This document shows, in pieces, positions 46,323 to 56,456 of a DNA stretch of 64,000 nt (positions within the stretch are counted from its first letter, which is position 1; each line of letters starts with the position of its first letter). This stretch comes from an uncultured Parolsenella sp. (GTDB lineage: Bacteria; Actinomycetota; Coriobacteriia; Coriobacteriales; Atopobiaceae), in assembly GCF_934660935.1 (NCBI RefSeq), contig NZ_CAKUIH010000006.1, positions 62,001-126,000 of the forward strand, written 5' to 3'. The notes below the pieces were generated by a model. That model did not search any database. It saw nothing but the letters and a program-made list of their open reading frames with translations, and was not told the DNA's origin. Position numbers and translations under genes: made by a program.

Positions 46323-49300
46323 ATGTGGGCATATCACGACAGTCGTGACAGCCGCTATAGGATTCCGTTCGGTGCCGCCCCCGCGGGCGGCACCGTCACG
46401 CTTGGCCTCTCCATCGGCGGAGACTCTGGCGCGCATGTGGCACTGCGCACGTGGGTTGACGGCGAGGGTGAGGCCTTCGTTCCCATGACGGGCGAGCCCG
46501 AAGGCGATCACCTGCGCTTTTCGTGCGAGTTCACGCGTGAGAGCCCTGCGATCGTGTGGTACTCCTTCGTGATCGAGCGCTCTGACGGCAGGGTGTTGCG
46601 CTATGGCGCGCGCGATGGTCACACCGGCGGTGAGGGCATGCTCTGCGAGTGGCAGCCCTCATCCTTCCAACTCACGGTCTATCGCCCGCGTGAGGTCAAG
46701 CCGGAATGGTTTACCTCGGGCATCGTCTACCAAATCTTCCCGGACCGCTATCGCCGCGGAAACGACTGGCGTGAGCGAGCCCGGGCGGCAGGCCACCTCC
46801 ATGGGAACGACTCCGCGGATGGCATCCCCGGTCCCAGGCGTCGCGTGGTCGAGGACTGGGACACGGACCCGTCCTACGAGAAGGACGCCGATGGCCGCGT
46901 CGTGGCGTGGGACTTCTACGGCGGCACGCTCGAGGGCATCAGAGGAGACCTACGCCGTCTCGCCGACATGGGCGTGACCGTCATCTATCTGAACCCGATC
47001 TTCGAGGCTCGCAGCAGCCATCGCTATGACACGGCTGACTTCATGCGCGTCGACGCGATGCTTGGTGACGAAGAGGGATTCTCCAGGCTCTGCCGCGAAG
47101 CGGGAGAGCTCGGCATCTCGATCGTCCTTGACGGCGTCTTCAATCATGTGGGCGCGGATAGCCGCTACTTCAACCGCTACGAGACCTATCCCGAGCCAGG
47201 CGCCTGGCAGGCCCACGAGGCGGAGGTTGCTGCTGGTGGCCCGGAGGCGGGCGAAGCCACCTGTCCCTATGCGGACTGGTTCACCTTCAACGACGACGGT
47301 ACCTACGAGGCTTGGTGGGGTGTCGACGACCTGCCTGCCGTGAACGAGACGAACCCTGGCTACCAGAACTTCATCACGGGGCCCGAGGGCGTCGTGCGCC
47401 ACTGGCTCGCCGCTGGCGCGCGCGGCTGGCGCCTCGACGTGGCGGACGAGCTGCCGGACGAGTTCATCGAGGACATCAAGACGGCTGCCCTCGCGGAGCG
47501 CCCAGACGCACTCGTCCTGGGCGAGGTCTGGGAAGACGCGTCGAACAAGATCAGCTATGGCAAGCTGCGTCGCTACCTGCTGGGTTCCGAACTCGACAGC
47601 GCGATGAACTATCCGTTCCGCACGGCGGTGCTCGATTTTCTTCTCGGCAACGTCAGCGCGGCGGATGCGGCGGAGAGCCTCATGCAGATCGCGGAGAACT
47701 ATCCGCCCGAGGCCATGGCTGCCGCGCTGAACCTGCTCTCGAGCCATGACCGCCCGCGTCTCATGAGCGTGCTGGGTGGCGCGCTCGACCATCCTGACTG
47801 GCAGCCTTGGCCCGATGATTTCCCCGGGCGCCTGACGGAGGCGCGCCGCGGCCTTGCCAAGGGCCGCTTTTGGCTCGCGACGCTCCTCCAGATGACCTAC
47901 CAGGGCGTTCCCAGCATCTACTACGGTGACGAGCGTGGTATGGAAGGTCTCTGCGACCCGTGCAACCGCGGCCCCTATCCGTGGGACGGTGGCGACGCGG
48001 ATTGCCAGGTGATATATCGCAACACCACCCAGCTGAGGCGCGCCCTGCCCGTGCTCACGGATGGCATCGTGAGGCCCATCAACTGCGGCGACGATGTTCT
48101 TGGCTGGTGGCGTCTGCCTGCTGGCGCGAGCCTCGCTCCGCATGATGCGTCCGATGGCCCGAGCGTTTGCGTCCTCGTGAACAGGAGCCTTTCTGAGTCA
48201 AGGTACGCCTCCATTCCCAGCCGCGGCGAGCGTGCTGTTGACCTTATCGGCGGCATGGAGCTCAGGCGCGAGGGCGAGGCAGTCTCGTTTACGTTGCCGC
48301 CCCTTGGCAGCGCCGTGGTCTATTTTGATGACGAGAAGACCTTGGCTAGGCCTATGGACGCCGGCTGCGGCGTGGTTTGCCACGTCACGAGCATCCCCAA
48401 CGGCGACAAGCCCGGTACGCTGGGCGCCCCCGCTCGCGCCTTCGTCGATTGGCTAGCGTCCTGCGGGCAGCGCTATTGGCAGATCCTCCCCGTGAACCCC
48501 ACGGACATGTACGGCTCGCCCTATGCGGGGTCCTCGGTCTTCGCCGGAAACGAGCGCTTGCTCGAACCGGATGGGGACGAGCTCAGGCGTCGCTTCGAGG
48601 CGTTCGAGCCCGATGCCGCGTTCCGCGAGTTCGTGCAGATCAACAATGACTGGCTCGAGCCCTACTGCTGCTTCGCCGCTATCGCCGAGGTGCTTGGCAC
48701 GGAGGAGTGGCAGACCTGGCCGGAGGAGCTGCGCCACTATACGCCGGAGCTTGCGGATGACCCGCGCTTCAGTGCCGGCGTCGCATTCCATCGCTTCGCG
48801 CAGTGGGAGTTCGAGTGGGAGTGGATGGATCTGCGCGCCTACGCGAACGCCCGAGGCATCGAGGTCATCGGTGACATTCCCATGTACGTCGCCTCCTCCT
48901 CCGCTGACGTCTGGGCGCATCCCGAGCAGTTCCGTCTCGACGCGGACGGCGCGGCGGAGCTCCAGGCCGGCACCCCGCCGGATCAGTTCGCCGAGGAGGG
49001 CCAGCTCTGGGGCAATCCCTGTTACCGCTGGGACGCGATGCGCGCCGACGGCTACGCCTGGTGGATGCGCCGCCTCGCGCGCACCTTCGGTCTCTATGAC
49101 GTGACGCGCCTCGACCACTTCCTGGGCTTCGAGAACTACTACGGCGTGCCCGCTGGCAAGGGGGCCCGTAGCGGCTCGTGGCTCGCGGGCCCGGGCGTCG
49201 ACCTCTTCGCCCACGCCAACTCGCTGCTGGGACCGCTGCCGATCCTCGCCGAGGACCTCGGCTCGATCACGCCCGCCACGCGCGCCCTCCTTGCGCAGGT

Positions 49301-49688
49301 GGGTTGTCCGGGCATGGACGTTCTCCTCTTCGCCGACGGCGACGTGAGGGACGGCTGGCATCCGCACGCGGACAAGGTCGCCTATACCTCCACGCATGAC
49401 ACCTCCACGCTCGTGGGTTGGTGCGAGCAGAGGTTCGGCCTTGCCGAGGGTGACGCCCGCGATCTCGCCCGTCGTCTCATGCGCGACGCCTACTCGGGTG
49501 CCTCTCGCGTGGTCATGTGCACGCTGCAGGATGCGGCGTTGCTCGGCGACGAGGCCCGCATGAACGTGCCCGGCGTCGCGGGCGGCAACTGGAGCTGGCG
49601 CGCCACCGAGGCGGACCTCGACGCCGCCGCACCGCATCTTCGCGAGCTCGCCGCGCTGCGTCCCGAGCGCAAGGAGGACGGTCGCTAG
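46323..49688 (+). CDS. Fused alpha-glucosidase/neopullulanase (GH13) and 4-alpha-glucanotransferase (GH77)
   Basis: A 1121-residue two-enzyme fusion. Residues about 1-125 form an N-terminal beta domain. About 135-590 form a GH13 barrel of the neopullulanase/maltogenic type (VYQIFPDRYRRGN, GWRLDVADELPD with Asp372, LVLGEVWEDAS with Glu401, SSHDRPRLMS), followed by a C-terminal beta domain to about 670. From about 673 a full MalQ domain follows: HVTSIPNGDKPGTLG, YWQILPVNPTD, GNPCYRWDAM, RLDHFLGFENYYGVP, ILAEDLGSITPATRAL and YTSTHDTSTLVGW. Together they would trim and rearrange maltodextrins for GlgP. The frame is continuous through the joint. It overlaps mfd by one base. Confidence 0.93.
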   Translation: MWAYHDSRDSRYRIPFGAAPAGGTVTLGLSIGGDSGAHVALRTWVDGEGEAFVPMTGEPEGDHLRFSCEFTRESPAIVWYSFVIERSDGRVLRYGARDGHTGGEGMLCEWQPSSFQLTVYRPREVKPEWFTSGIVYQIFPDRYRRGNDWRERARAAGHLHGNDSADGIPGPRRRVVEDWDTDPSYEKDADGRVVAWDFYGGTLEGIRGDLRRLADMGVTVIYLNPIFEARSSHRYDTADFMRVDAMLGDEEGFSRLCREAGELGISIVLDGVFNHVGADSRYFNRYETYPEPGAWQAHEAEVAAGGPEAGEATCPYADWFTFNDDGTYEAWWGVDDLPAVNETNPGYQNFITGPEGVVRHWLAAGARGWRLDVADELPDEFIEDIKTAALAERPDALVLGEVWEDASNKISYGKLRRYLLGSELDSAMNYPFRTAVLDFLLGNVSAADAAESLMQIAENYPPEAMAAALNLLSSHDRPRLMSVLGGALDHPDWQPWPDDFPGRLTEARRGLAKGRFWLATLLQMTYQGVPSIYYGDERGMEGLCDPCNRGPYPWDGGDADCQVIYRNTTQLRRALPVLTDGIVRPINCGDDVLGWWRLPAGASLAPHDASDGPSVCVLVNRSLSESRYASIPSRGERAVDLIGGMELRREGEAVSFTLPPLGSAVVYFDDEKTLARPMDAGCGVVCHVTSIPNGDKPGTLGAPARAFVDWLASCGQRYWQILPVNPTDMYGSPYAGSSVFAGNERLLEPDGDELRRRFEAFEPDAAFREFVQINNDWLEPYCCFAAIAEVLGTEEWQTWPEELRHYTPELADDPRFSAGVAFHRFAQWEFEWEWMDLRAYANARGIEVIGDIPMYVASSSADVWAHPEQFRLDADGAAELQAGTPPDQFAEEGQLWGNPCYRWDAMRADGYAWWMRRLARTFGLYDVTRLDHFLGFENYYGVPAGKGARSGSWLAGPGVDLFAHANSLLGPLPILAEDLGSITPATRALLAQVGCPGMDVLLFADGDVRDGWHPHADKVAYTSTHDTSTLVGWCEQRFGLAEGDARDLARRLMRDAYSGASRVVMCTLQDAALLGDEARMNVPGVAGGNWSWRATEADLDAAAPHLRELAALRPERKEDGR

Positions 49689-52600
49689 TGCTTATCAACA
49701 GAGTCTCTCGACAGCTTCTTTCCGCGCCGGAACTCCTCCCGGCGCTCTCCGAGCTCCGAGCCGGAAACGACGCCACGCTGGCGGTTTCCCAGAGCGCCCG
49801 CCCGCTCGTGCTGGCGAGCGTCTGGGCGGCTGACCCGCGTCCATGCCTGTTCGTGGTTTCTGGCGAGGAGGCGGCGGACCGCGCGGCAAAGGCCCTCTCG
49901 GCATGGCTCGGCGGAGACGTCGTCTGCCGCTATCCCGAGCGTCGCGACCTCCCCTGGAAGGCGGAGACGCCGGATTGGTCTGTTGTTGGCGCTCGTTGCG
50001 AGGCGATTGGGCGCCTGGCGACAGGCGATCCCTGCCTCGTCGTGGCGAGCGCCCGCTCGCTGCTTCGCCGCGTGCCGCCCGTGGGGTCTGGCTACTGGGC
50101 GAGCAGCACCTTCTCGGTGGGCGACGAGGTTCCCTTCGAGGAGGTTGGGTCCCTGCTCGTGGGCCTCGGCTACTCCGATCCGGGCGAGCTCGACGGCCCC
50201 GGCACCTTCCACATCCATGGCGATTCGGTTGACATCCACCCCGCCCAGATGGGCACGCCGGTGCGTATCGAGTTCTTCGGCGACGAGGTCGATCGCGTGA
50301 GGCGCATGGTCGCCTCCACCGGACAGACCATCGGCGACCTCGACAGCGTGACCGTGCGCCCCTGCCGCGAGCTGGCGCTCACGGACGAGACGGTCGCTCG
50401 CGCGCGCAAGGCCCTCTGGGCGGATGCCCAGGCGAGCACCAAGGTCGCCGCCGACCTCGAGCTCATCGAGGCACGAAGCGCGGACCCCACGCTCGAGCGC
50501 TACCTCGCCGCCCTCTATGGCAAGACGGCGAGCCCTCTCGAGCACGTCTGCGAGAGCGCACTCATGTGCTTCGCCGAGCCGCGCGCCCTCTTTGACGACT
50601 GCGTGCGCGCGTCAGACGAGGTGACCCAGCTTGCGAGTAACGCCGGAGAGGAGACGGTGGGCCTCTACACCGCCCCTCGCGACCTCGACTTCGGCCGCCA
50701 GCAGCGGCTTTCGTTCGCAAGCATGTTGCGCGTGGGCTCCCAGGTCACCGCGGAGCTGCCCGTGAGGCAGCCGAGCATCGCCGGCTCCGACACGCGCCTG
50801 CTCGGTCGCGTCCGCCAGCTTCTAAACGATGGCGCTTCCGTGCTGTTCGCCGTGCCTGACCGCGCGGCGCGCGAGCACCTCGAGCTCACCTTTGGCGACG
50901 AGCGCGTCACCTTTGGCGAGGCGCTGGGCTCCGCTCCGGAGAATAGCGTGCCGGTGATGGACCCGACCGCGAACGATCTCGCGAGCGCGCCGGACCTCCC
51001 GCGTGGCCAGGTGACCTTCACGGACCTGCCCGTGCCCGCCGGCGTCATCGTGCCGTCGGCGCGTCTCGCGATCCTCTCCGTGGGCGACCTCGCGATTCAC
51101 TCCGCCAAGCGCAAGACGCGTCGCCGCGTCGATCCCACGAGCGTGACCTTCCCGTTCAAGCCCGGAGACTACGTCGTCCACGCCACGCATGGCATCGCGC
51201 TCTTCTCCGACATCGTGCGCCAGGAGGTCGCCGGCAAGGAACGCGACTACTTCCTGCTCGAGTACTCCGGTGGAGACAAGCTCTTCGTCCCGCTTGAGCA
51301 AGTCGATCGCATCACGCGCTACGTCGGCCCGGATGGCTCCGCGCCGCGCCTCACGCGCCTCAACACCGCGGACTGGAGCCGTGCCACCGGCAAGGCTCGC
51401 AAGAACGCCCGTCGCCTCGCCTTCGACCTCGTTGACCTCTACACGCGACGTGCGAGCGTCCAGGGCTATGCCTTCGCGCCGGACACGCCCGAGCAGCAGG
51501 ACATGGAGGCGGAGTTCCCCTACCAGCTCACGCAGGACCAGGCCTCCGCCGTGGCGGACATCAAGTCCGATATGGAGACCGCCCGCCCGATGGACCGCCT
51601 GCTCTGCGGTGACGTGGGCTTCGGCAAGACGGAGGTGGCCCTGCGCGCCGCATTCAAGTGCGTCGCCGAGGGCCGCCAGGTCATGGTGCTCTGCCCCACG
51701 ACGATTCTCGCCCAGCAGCACTTCGAGACGTTCTTCAACCGCTTCGCGCCGTTCGACTTCGAGGTCGACGTGCTCTCGCGCTTCCGCACGCCCAAGCAGC
51801 AGAGGCTTGCCCTCGAGGGCTTCGCGAGCGGCAAGGTGAGCGTCCTCGTGGGCACCCACCGCCTGCTTTCCGCGGACGTGAACCCGCACGACCTGGGTCT
51901 CGTCATCATCGACGAGGAGCAGCGCTTCGGCGTCCAGCACAAGGAGCAGCTCAAGAACATGCGCGAACAGGTCGACGTGCTCACGCTCTCCGCCACGCCC
52001 ATCCCGCGCACCATGCAGATGGCGATGAGCGGCGTGCGCGACATGAGCCTGATCATGACGCCGCCGCCGGGGCGTCTCCCCGTCAAGGTGACGGTGGGGG
52101 AGTATGACCCGGACATCGTCTCCGCCGCCATTCGCGCGGAGATTGCCCGTGATGGCCAGGTCTACTACGTCTCCAACCGTGTGAAGACCATCGACGAGGC
52201 CGAGGCTCGCGTGCTCGAGGCCGCGCCCGAGGCCCGCGTGGGCGTGGCGCACGGCAAGATGAGCGCCAAGCAGGTCGAGGACATGATGATGAAGTTCCAG
52301 CGCGGCGAGATCGACGTGCTGGTGGCGACCACCATCATCGAGAGCGGCATCGACAACCCTCACAGCAATACCCTCATCATCGAGGATTCCCAGCGCCTGG
52401 GCCTGGCGCAGCTCTACCAGCTCAAGGGCCGCGTCGGCCGCGGCCGCATCCAGGCGTACGCCTACTTCATGTTCCCCGGCGAGCGTCCGCTCACGCCCGA
52501 GGCGACGGACCGCCTCATGGCGATTAACGAGTACCAGGAGCTTGGCAGTGGTATGCGCGTCGCCATGCGCGACCTCGAGATTCGTGGTGCCGGTTCGCTC

Positions 52601-53152
52601 GTGGGAGCGGAGCAGCACGGCAACCTCTCGAGCGTCGGCTTCGACCTCTTCACCCAGATGCTTGGCGAGGCCGTCGCTGAGGCGAAGGGCGAGGCGGGCG
52701 GCGAGCTTGCGCAGAGCGAAGTCAACATCAACCTTTCCGCGGACTTCTACCTCGCGGAAGAGTACCTGCCCGAGGTCGACAAGCGCGTCCTGGTGTACCG
52801 CAAGCTCGCGGGCGCCGTGGATCTTGCCGAGGTCGACGCTCTCGAGCAGGAGTGCGAGCGCGACTTTGGTGCGATGCCTGCCGCCGCGAAGAACCTATTC
52901 GACCGCGCGCGCATCCGCATCCGCGCCCAGCGCCTGGGCGTCACGAGCGTCACGCTTACGAGTGGGCGCATCATCTACCTGGGCCTCAAGTGCTCTCGCG
53001 ACCTCACGCTCAAGTTCAAGGCGCGCGGGGCGATCGTCTATCCCAAGACCGAGAAGGTCGCCTATCCCTTCAAGCGCGGTGCCGAGGACCTCGTCGCCTG
53101 CGCCTTGGCCGTGCTCGAGGAGGCCGGCGGCGACGATGAGCCAGAAGAATAA
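49688..53152 (+). CDS. mfd: Transcription-repair coupling factor
   Basis: A 1154-residue protein that removes stalled RNA polymerase and recruits UvrA. UvrB-like N-terminal modules include PGTFHIHGDSVDIHPA and RIEFFGDEVDRVRRM. The RNA-polymerase-interaction domain (FKPGDYVVHATHGIALF) follows, then the translocase: Walker A CGDVGFGKTEVALRAAF (near 640), IIDEEQRFGV, LSATPIPRTMQMA, TTIIESGIDNPHSN, QLYQLKGRVGRG and the C-terminal D7 domain. The GTG start at 49688 is inferred from the homologous N-terminus and an AAGGAGG site; it overlaps the previous stop (TAGTG). Its place behind carbohydrate genes appears incidental. Confidence 0.96.
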   Translation: MLINRVSRQLLSAPELLPALSELRAGNDATLAVSQSARPLVLASVWAADPRPCLFVVSGEEAADRAAKALSAWLGGDVVCRYPERRDLPWKAETPDWSVVGARCEAIGRLATGDPCLVVASARSLLRRVPPVGSGYWASSTFSVGDEVPFEEVGSLLVGLGYSDPGELDGPGTFHIHGDSVDIHPAQMGTPVRIEFFGDEVDRVRRMVASTGQTIGDLDSVTVRPCRELALTDETVARARKALWADAQASTKVAADLELIEARSADPTLERYLAALYGKTASPLEHVCESALMCFAEPRALFDDCVRASDEVTQLASNAGEETVGLYTAPRDLDFGRQQRLSFASMLRVGSQVTAELPVRQPSIAGSDTRLLGRVRQLLNDGASVLFAVPDRAAREHLELTFGDERVTFGEALGSAPENSVPVMDPTANDLASAPDLPRGQVTFTDLPVPAGVIVPSARLAILSVGDLAIHSAKRKTRRRVDPTSVTFPFKPGDYVVHATHGIALFSDIVRQEVAGKERDYFLLEYSGGDKLFVPLEQVDRITRYVGPDGSAPRLTRLNTADWSRATGKARKNARRLAFDLVDLYTRRASVQGYAFAPDTPEQQDMEAEFPYQLTQDQASAVADIKSDMETARPMDRLLCGDVGFGKTEVALRAAFKCVAEGRQVMVLCPTTILAQQHFETFFNRFAPFDFEVDVLSRFRTPKQQRLALEGFASGKVSVLVGTHRLLSADVNPHDLGLVIIDEEQRFGVQHKEQLKNMREQVDVLTLSATPIPRTMQMAMSGVRDMSLIMTPPPGRLPVKVTVGEYDPDIVSAAIRAEIARDGQVYYVSNRVKTIDEAEARVLEAAPEARVGVAHGKMSAKQVEDMMMKFQRGEIDVLVATTIIESGIDNPHSNTLIIEDSQRLGLAQLYQLKGRVGRGRIQAYAYFMFPGERPLTPEATDRLMAINEYQELGSGMRVAMRDLEIRGAGSLVGAEQHGNLSSVGFDLFTQMLGEAVAEAKGEAGGELAQSEVNINLSADFYLAEEYLPEVDKRVLVYRKLAGAVDLAEVDALEQECERDFGAMPAAAKNLFDRARIRIRAQRLGVTSVTLTSGRIIYLGLKCSRDLTLKFKARGAIVYPKTEKVAYPFKRGAEDLVACALAVLEEAGGDDEPEE

Positions 53153-53224
53153 CCGCTGGTGAGGACTCTGGCGCCATACCGTAGTCCCACCAAGAGTCAT
53201 CCCTTCGAACGAACGGAGAAGATC

Positions 53225-54310
53225 ATGGCCGAGAACAGCCCAAACACCCCGATCGATGCGGCGGCCGCCGCGGACGCCGCCTTTGCCGCCGTTGCCGGCA
53301 AGCCCTTCCCCTCGGATGTCTTTACCGCGCCCGACCTGCGCTGGGCCGTCATCGGTTGCGGTGTCATCGCGAACCAGATGGCGGAGTCCTTCGCGCTCGC
53401 GGGTCGCAAGCTCGCCGGCGTCCAGAACCGCACGCGTGCCAAGGCGGAGGCGTTTGCCGAGCGCTGGGGCGTCGCGCGTGTCTATGACACGCCGGAAGAG
53501 CTCTATGCCGACCCTGACATCGACGCCATCTACATCACGACGCCCCACAACACGCACATCAAGTATCTCCGCGGTGCCCTTGGCTCAGGCAAGCACGTGT
53601 TGTGCGAGAAGTCCATCACGCTGAACTCCGAGGAGCTCGCTGAGGCACTGACGATTGCGGACGCCAACCACGTCCAGCTCGTCGACGCCACCACCATCCT
53701 GCACATGCCCCTCTATCGCGAGATCATCCGCCGCGCCATGGCGGGCGACTTCGGCCAGATGAACCTGGCGCAGATCAACTTCGGCTCCTACAAGGAGTTC
53801 GATCCCAAATCGCGCTTCTACAACCGCGACCTTGCGGGCGGTGCCCTGCTCGATATCGGCGTCTACGCGATCACCCTCGCTCGCCTGTTCATGATGAGCC
53901 TGCCCGAGGACGTGCTCTCGATCGCCAATGCCTGCTCCACGGGCGTCGACGTCACGAGCGGCATCGTCCTGCGTAACCCCGACATGCAGATGGCCACCAT
54001 CACGCTGTCGCTCCACTCGAAGCAGCCCAAGCGCGCCGTCCTCTCGTTCGACGACTGCTACATCGAGGTCACGGACTACCCGCGCGCAGACCGCGCCACC
54101 ATCGTCTGGACGGCCGACGGGCGCCGCGAGGAGATTCGTGCGGGCGAGGAGGCCTATGCGCTGTGTTACGAGGCCGCGAACCTCGAGCGCGCCGTCGCCG
54201 GCGACCAGGTCGAGCAGAATATGATTGCCTACACCGTCGACGTCATGGCCATCATGACGATGCTCCGTCGCCAGTGGGGCATTCGCTATCCCGAGGAGGA
54301 GCAGGCGTAA
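53225..54310 (+). CDS. Gfo/Idh/MocA-family oxidoreductase
   Basis: A 361-residue NAD(P)-dependent dehydrogenase. After about 35 Ala-rich residues comes the Rossmann domain WAVIGCGVIANQMAESF, then YITTPHNTHIKYLRGALGSGKHVLCEKS with the catalytic Lys of the EKS motif, and a C-terminal domain (GALLDIGVYAITLARLF) with the conserved GGALLDIG loop. Substrates in this family are sugars, inositols and related polyols; the closest look is to dimeric dihydrodiol/xylose dehydrogenases. ATG 53225 follows GGAGAAG. It lies 72 bp after mfd. Confidence 0.9.
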   Translation: MAENSPNTPIDAAAAADAAFAAVAGKPFPSDVFTAPDLRWAVIGCGVIANQMAESFALAGRKLAGVQNRTRAKAEAFAERWGVARVYDTPEELYADPDIDAIYITTPHNTHIKYLRGALGSGKHVLCEKSITLNSEELAEALTIADANHVQLVDATTILHMPLYREIIRRAMAGDFGQMNLAQINFGSYKEFDPKSRFYNRDLAGGALLDIGVYAITLARLFMMSLPEDVLSIANACSTGVDVTSGIVLRNPDMQMATITLSLHSKQPKRAVLSFDDCYIEVTDYPRADRATIVWTADGRREEIRAGEEAYALCYEAANLERAVAGDQVEQNMIAYTVDVMAIMTMLRRQWGIRYPEEEQA

Positions 54311-54453
54311 AGCAGCTCCACGAGCGGTGGCCGCATGCGTTCCGCCGTTGCCGCATCTTTGGCGTGGCGGGCGTAAGCGCTCTGTCAGGAGTCGGCGTCT
54401 TTTCAGACTCGAGCGCTACACTTGGGCAAAACCAAGGGAGAGAAAGAAGAAAC

Positions 54454-56373
54454 ATGACTGCTGCTAACATCGCGCCGTTCATTCGAGGCGCCCGCCACCT
54501 CATCTATCGTCCCGATGGCCTCGTGAGGCCGTCGCGCATGTCGAACAAGCAGGCGGAGGCCGCGGCCGACGCCGGTCGCGAGCGCGCCGCAAGCTATACC
54601 GCTGGCGCCACGATCAACCTCGTGACCACGGGAGACGAAGTCTCGTTCGACCTCTCCGTCATCGAGGGCATTCACTTCGAGAGTGCCTCGGTGCGCGAAA
54701 CCATCGAGCTCGCTCGCGCCGCCGGCGATGACCGCGCCCCCGAGGAGGGCGTGGTTGACGGCATCGATCTTGTCGTCGACGGGGTCTACGTGAAGACTGC
54801 CCCCGTTCGCGAAGGCACGGTCACGTTTGACTTCGAGAACCCCTCTCACGCGCCCGCCTCGGTCACAATCTATCTGCCCTGCCTCATGAACGTCGCGGTG
54901 GGCAACCTCTCCACCAACGGTAGCCTCGAGCAGCCCGCCGAGCGCGGCTACCTCCTTGCGCTTGGAGACTCGATCACCCAGGGCTACGTCGTGGGTAGGC
55001 CGAGCGCGTCCTGGCCGGCGGAGGTCTCCCGTGCCCTCGGCCTCGACCTCATGAACCAGGCCATCGCGGGCCATCACTTCGACGACCGCACCCTGCGCGG
55101 CATGAGGGCCTTCCGCGAGAACCCGCCTGCGGCGATCATCGTCGCCTACGGCACCAATGATTGGGCCCATACCGAGCGAGAGCGCGACCTCGTGGAGAAC
55201 ATGACCAAGTATCTCCAGAAGCTCGTCGACAAATTCTCCGATACGCCCATCTTCGCCGTGAGCCCCATCTGGCGTGCGGACATCGACAGTGAGCAGCCCC
55301 ACGGCCGCACCCTTGCGTGGGTGCGCAGCATCATGTGCGACGAGTGCGCGCGCCTCGGTGTCGAGTGCATCGATGGTGCGGAGCTTGTCCCGGCGGACCC
55401 CGCGCTCTATGCGGATGGCAGACTCCACCCCAACGCCGATGGCGCCCATCTCATGGCCGAGGGCATCCTTCGCGCCCTCGAGGAGCGTGGTCTCGTCGCC
55501 GCTCTTGGCGGTCGTCACGATGAGCCTCGCGAGCTCGCGGACGTCCAGACGCTTCTCCGCCCGAACGCCCCGCGCGGCCAGCGCGAGCTCGAGCAGGCCG
55601 TGAGGACGATCTGGCGCCTTCGCCAGGACGACGGCTGTCCCTGGGATAGGGAGCAGACCCACGCGAGCATCGCGAAGAACATGATCGAGGAGGCCTACGA
55701 GGCGGTCGACGCAATTGAGGCCGGTGACGCCGCACACCTGCGCGAGGAGCTTGGCGACGTGCTCATGCAGGTCCTCCTCCACGCCCAGATTGCCGAGGAC
55801 GCCGGCGAGTTCACCTTTGCCGATATCTGCCGCGACCTCGATGACAAGCTCGTCCGCAGGCATCCGCACGTGTTTGGCTCCGGCGTGGCCGCGCATGACT
55901 CCGCCGAGGTGCTCGACATCTGGAGCAAGGTGAAGCTCGACGAGCGCCGCGACGCGGAGCAGTCCGGCTCGACCTCGAGCCTGCTCGATGCCGTCCCTCG
56001 CGCGCTTCCCGCCCTCATGCAGGCGCAGAAGATCTCGAAGAAGGCCGCCAACTGCGGCTTTGACTGGGAGACCACGGCCGACGTCTGGGCCAAGGTCGAT
56101 GAGGAGCGCGCGGAGTTCGCCGCGGAGGAGACGGGTTCCGAGGGGGCGCTCGAGGAGTTCGGCGACGTGCTGTTCTCCGTCGTCAACGTTGCCCGCAAGG
56201 AGCACATCGATGCCGAGACGGCGCTGAGGCGTAGCTGCGAGAAGTTCCGCGAGCGTTGGGCCGCTATGGAGAAGGCAGCCGCCGAGAAGAGCCGGTCGCT
56301 CGCCGACGTCTCTCGTGAAGAGCTTGAGCAACTCTGGACCGAAGCGAAGAGGGCGGGTAGGTCTGACTCCTAA
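54454..56373 (+). CDS. Fusion of SGNH/GDSL hydrolase and MazG nucleotide pyrophosphohydrolase
   Basis: A 639-residue protein. Residues about 1-150 form a beta-sandwich-like region. About 165-345 form an SGNH hydrolase: block I LALGDSITQGY (Ser173), block III GTNDW (Asn235), and block V DGRLHPNADGAH (Asp321/His325). From about 365 to the end lies a complete two-domain MazG: WRLRQDDGCPWDREQTHAS, MIEEAYEAVDAIE, REELGDVLMQVLLHAQIAED, KSKK-type linker, then EERAEF and LEEFGDVLFSVVNVAR. MazG hydrolyses noncanonical NTPs. SGNH enzymes deacylate esters. Fusion of the two is unusual, and the joint frame is uninterrupted. No signal peptide, so cytosolic. Confidence 0.88.
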   Translation: MTAANIAPFIRGARHLIYRPDGLVRPSRMSNKQAEAAADAGRERAASYTAGATINLVTTGDEVSFDLSVIEGIHFESASVRETIELARAAGDDRAPEEGVVDGIDLVVDGVYVKTAPVREGTVTFDFENPSHAPASVTIYLPCLMNVAVGNLSTNGSLEQPAERGYLLALGDSITQGYVVGRPSASWPAEVSRALGLDLMNQAIAGHHFDDRTLRGMRAFRENPPAAIIVAYGTNDWAHTERERDLVENMTKYLQKLVDKFSDTPIFAVSPIWRADIDSEQPHGRTLAWVRSIMCDECARLGVECIDGAELVPADPALYADGRLHPNADGAHLMAEGILRALEERGLVAALGGRHDEPRELADVQTLLRPNAPRGQRELEQAVRTIWRLRQDDGCPWDREQTHASIAKNMIEEAYEAVDAIEAGDAAHLREELGDVLMQVLLHAQIAEDAGEFTFADICRDLDDKLVRRHPHVFGSGVAAHDSAEVLDIWSKVKLDERRDAEQSGSTSSLLDAVPRALPALMQAQKISKKAANCGFDWETTADVWAKVDEERAEFAAEETGSEGALEEFGDVLFSVVNVARKEHIDAETALRRSCEKFRERWAAMEKAAAEKSRSLADVSREELEQLWTEAKRAGRSDS

Positions 56374-56456
56374 TCTGTCATAATCGATTAACGCGCGAAG
56401 GCGCGACCATAACCGCAACATGTGCCCAAACACAGCAGAAACGAAGCAGACGCCAC

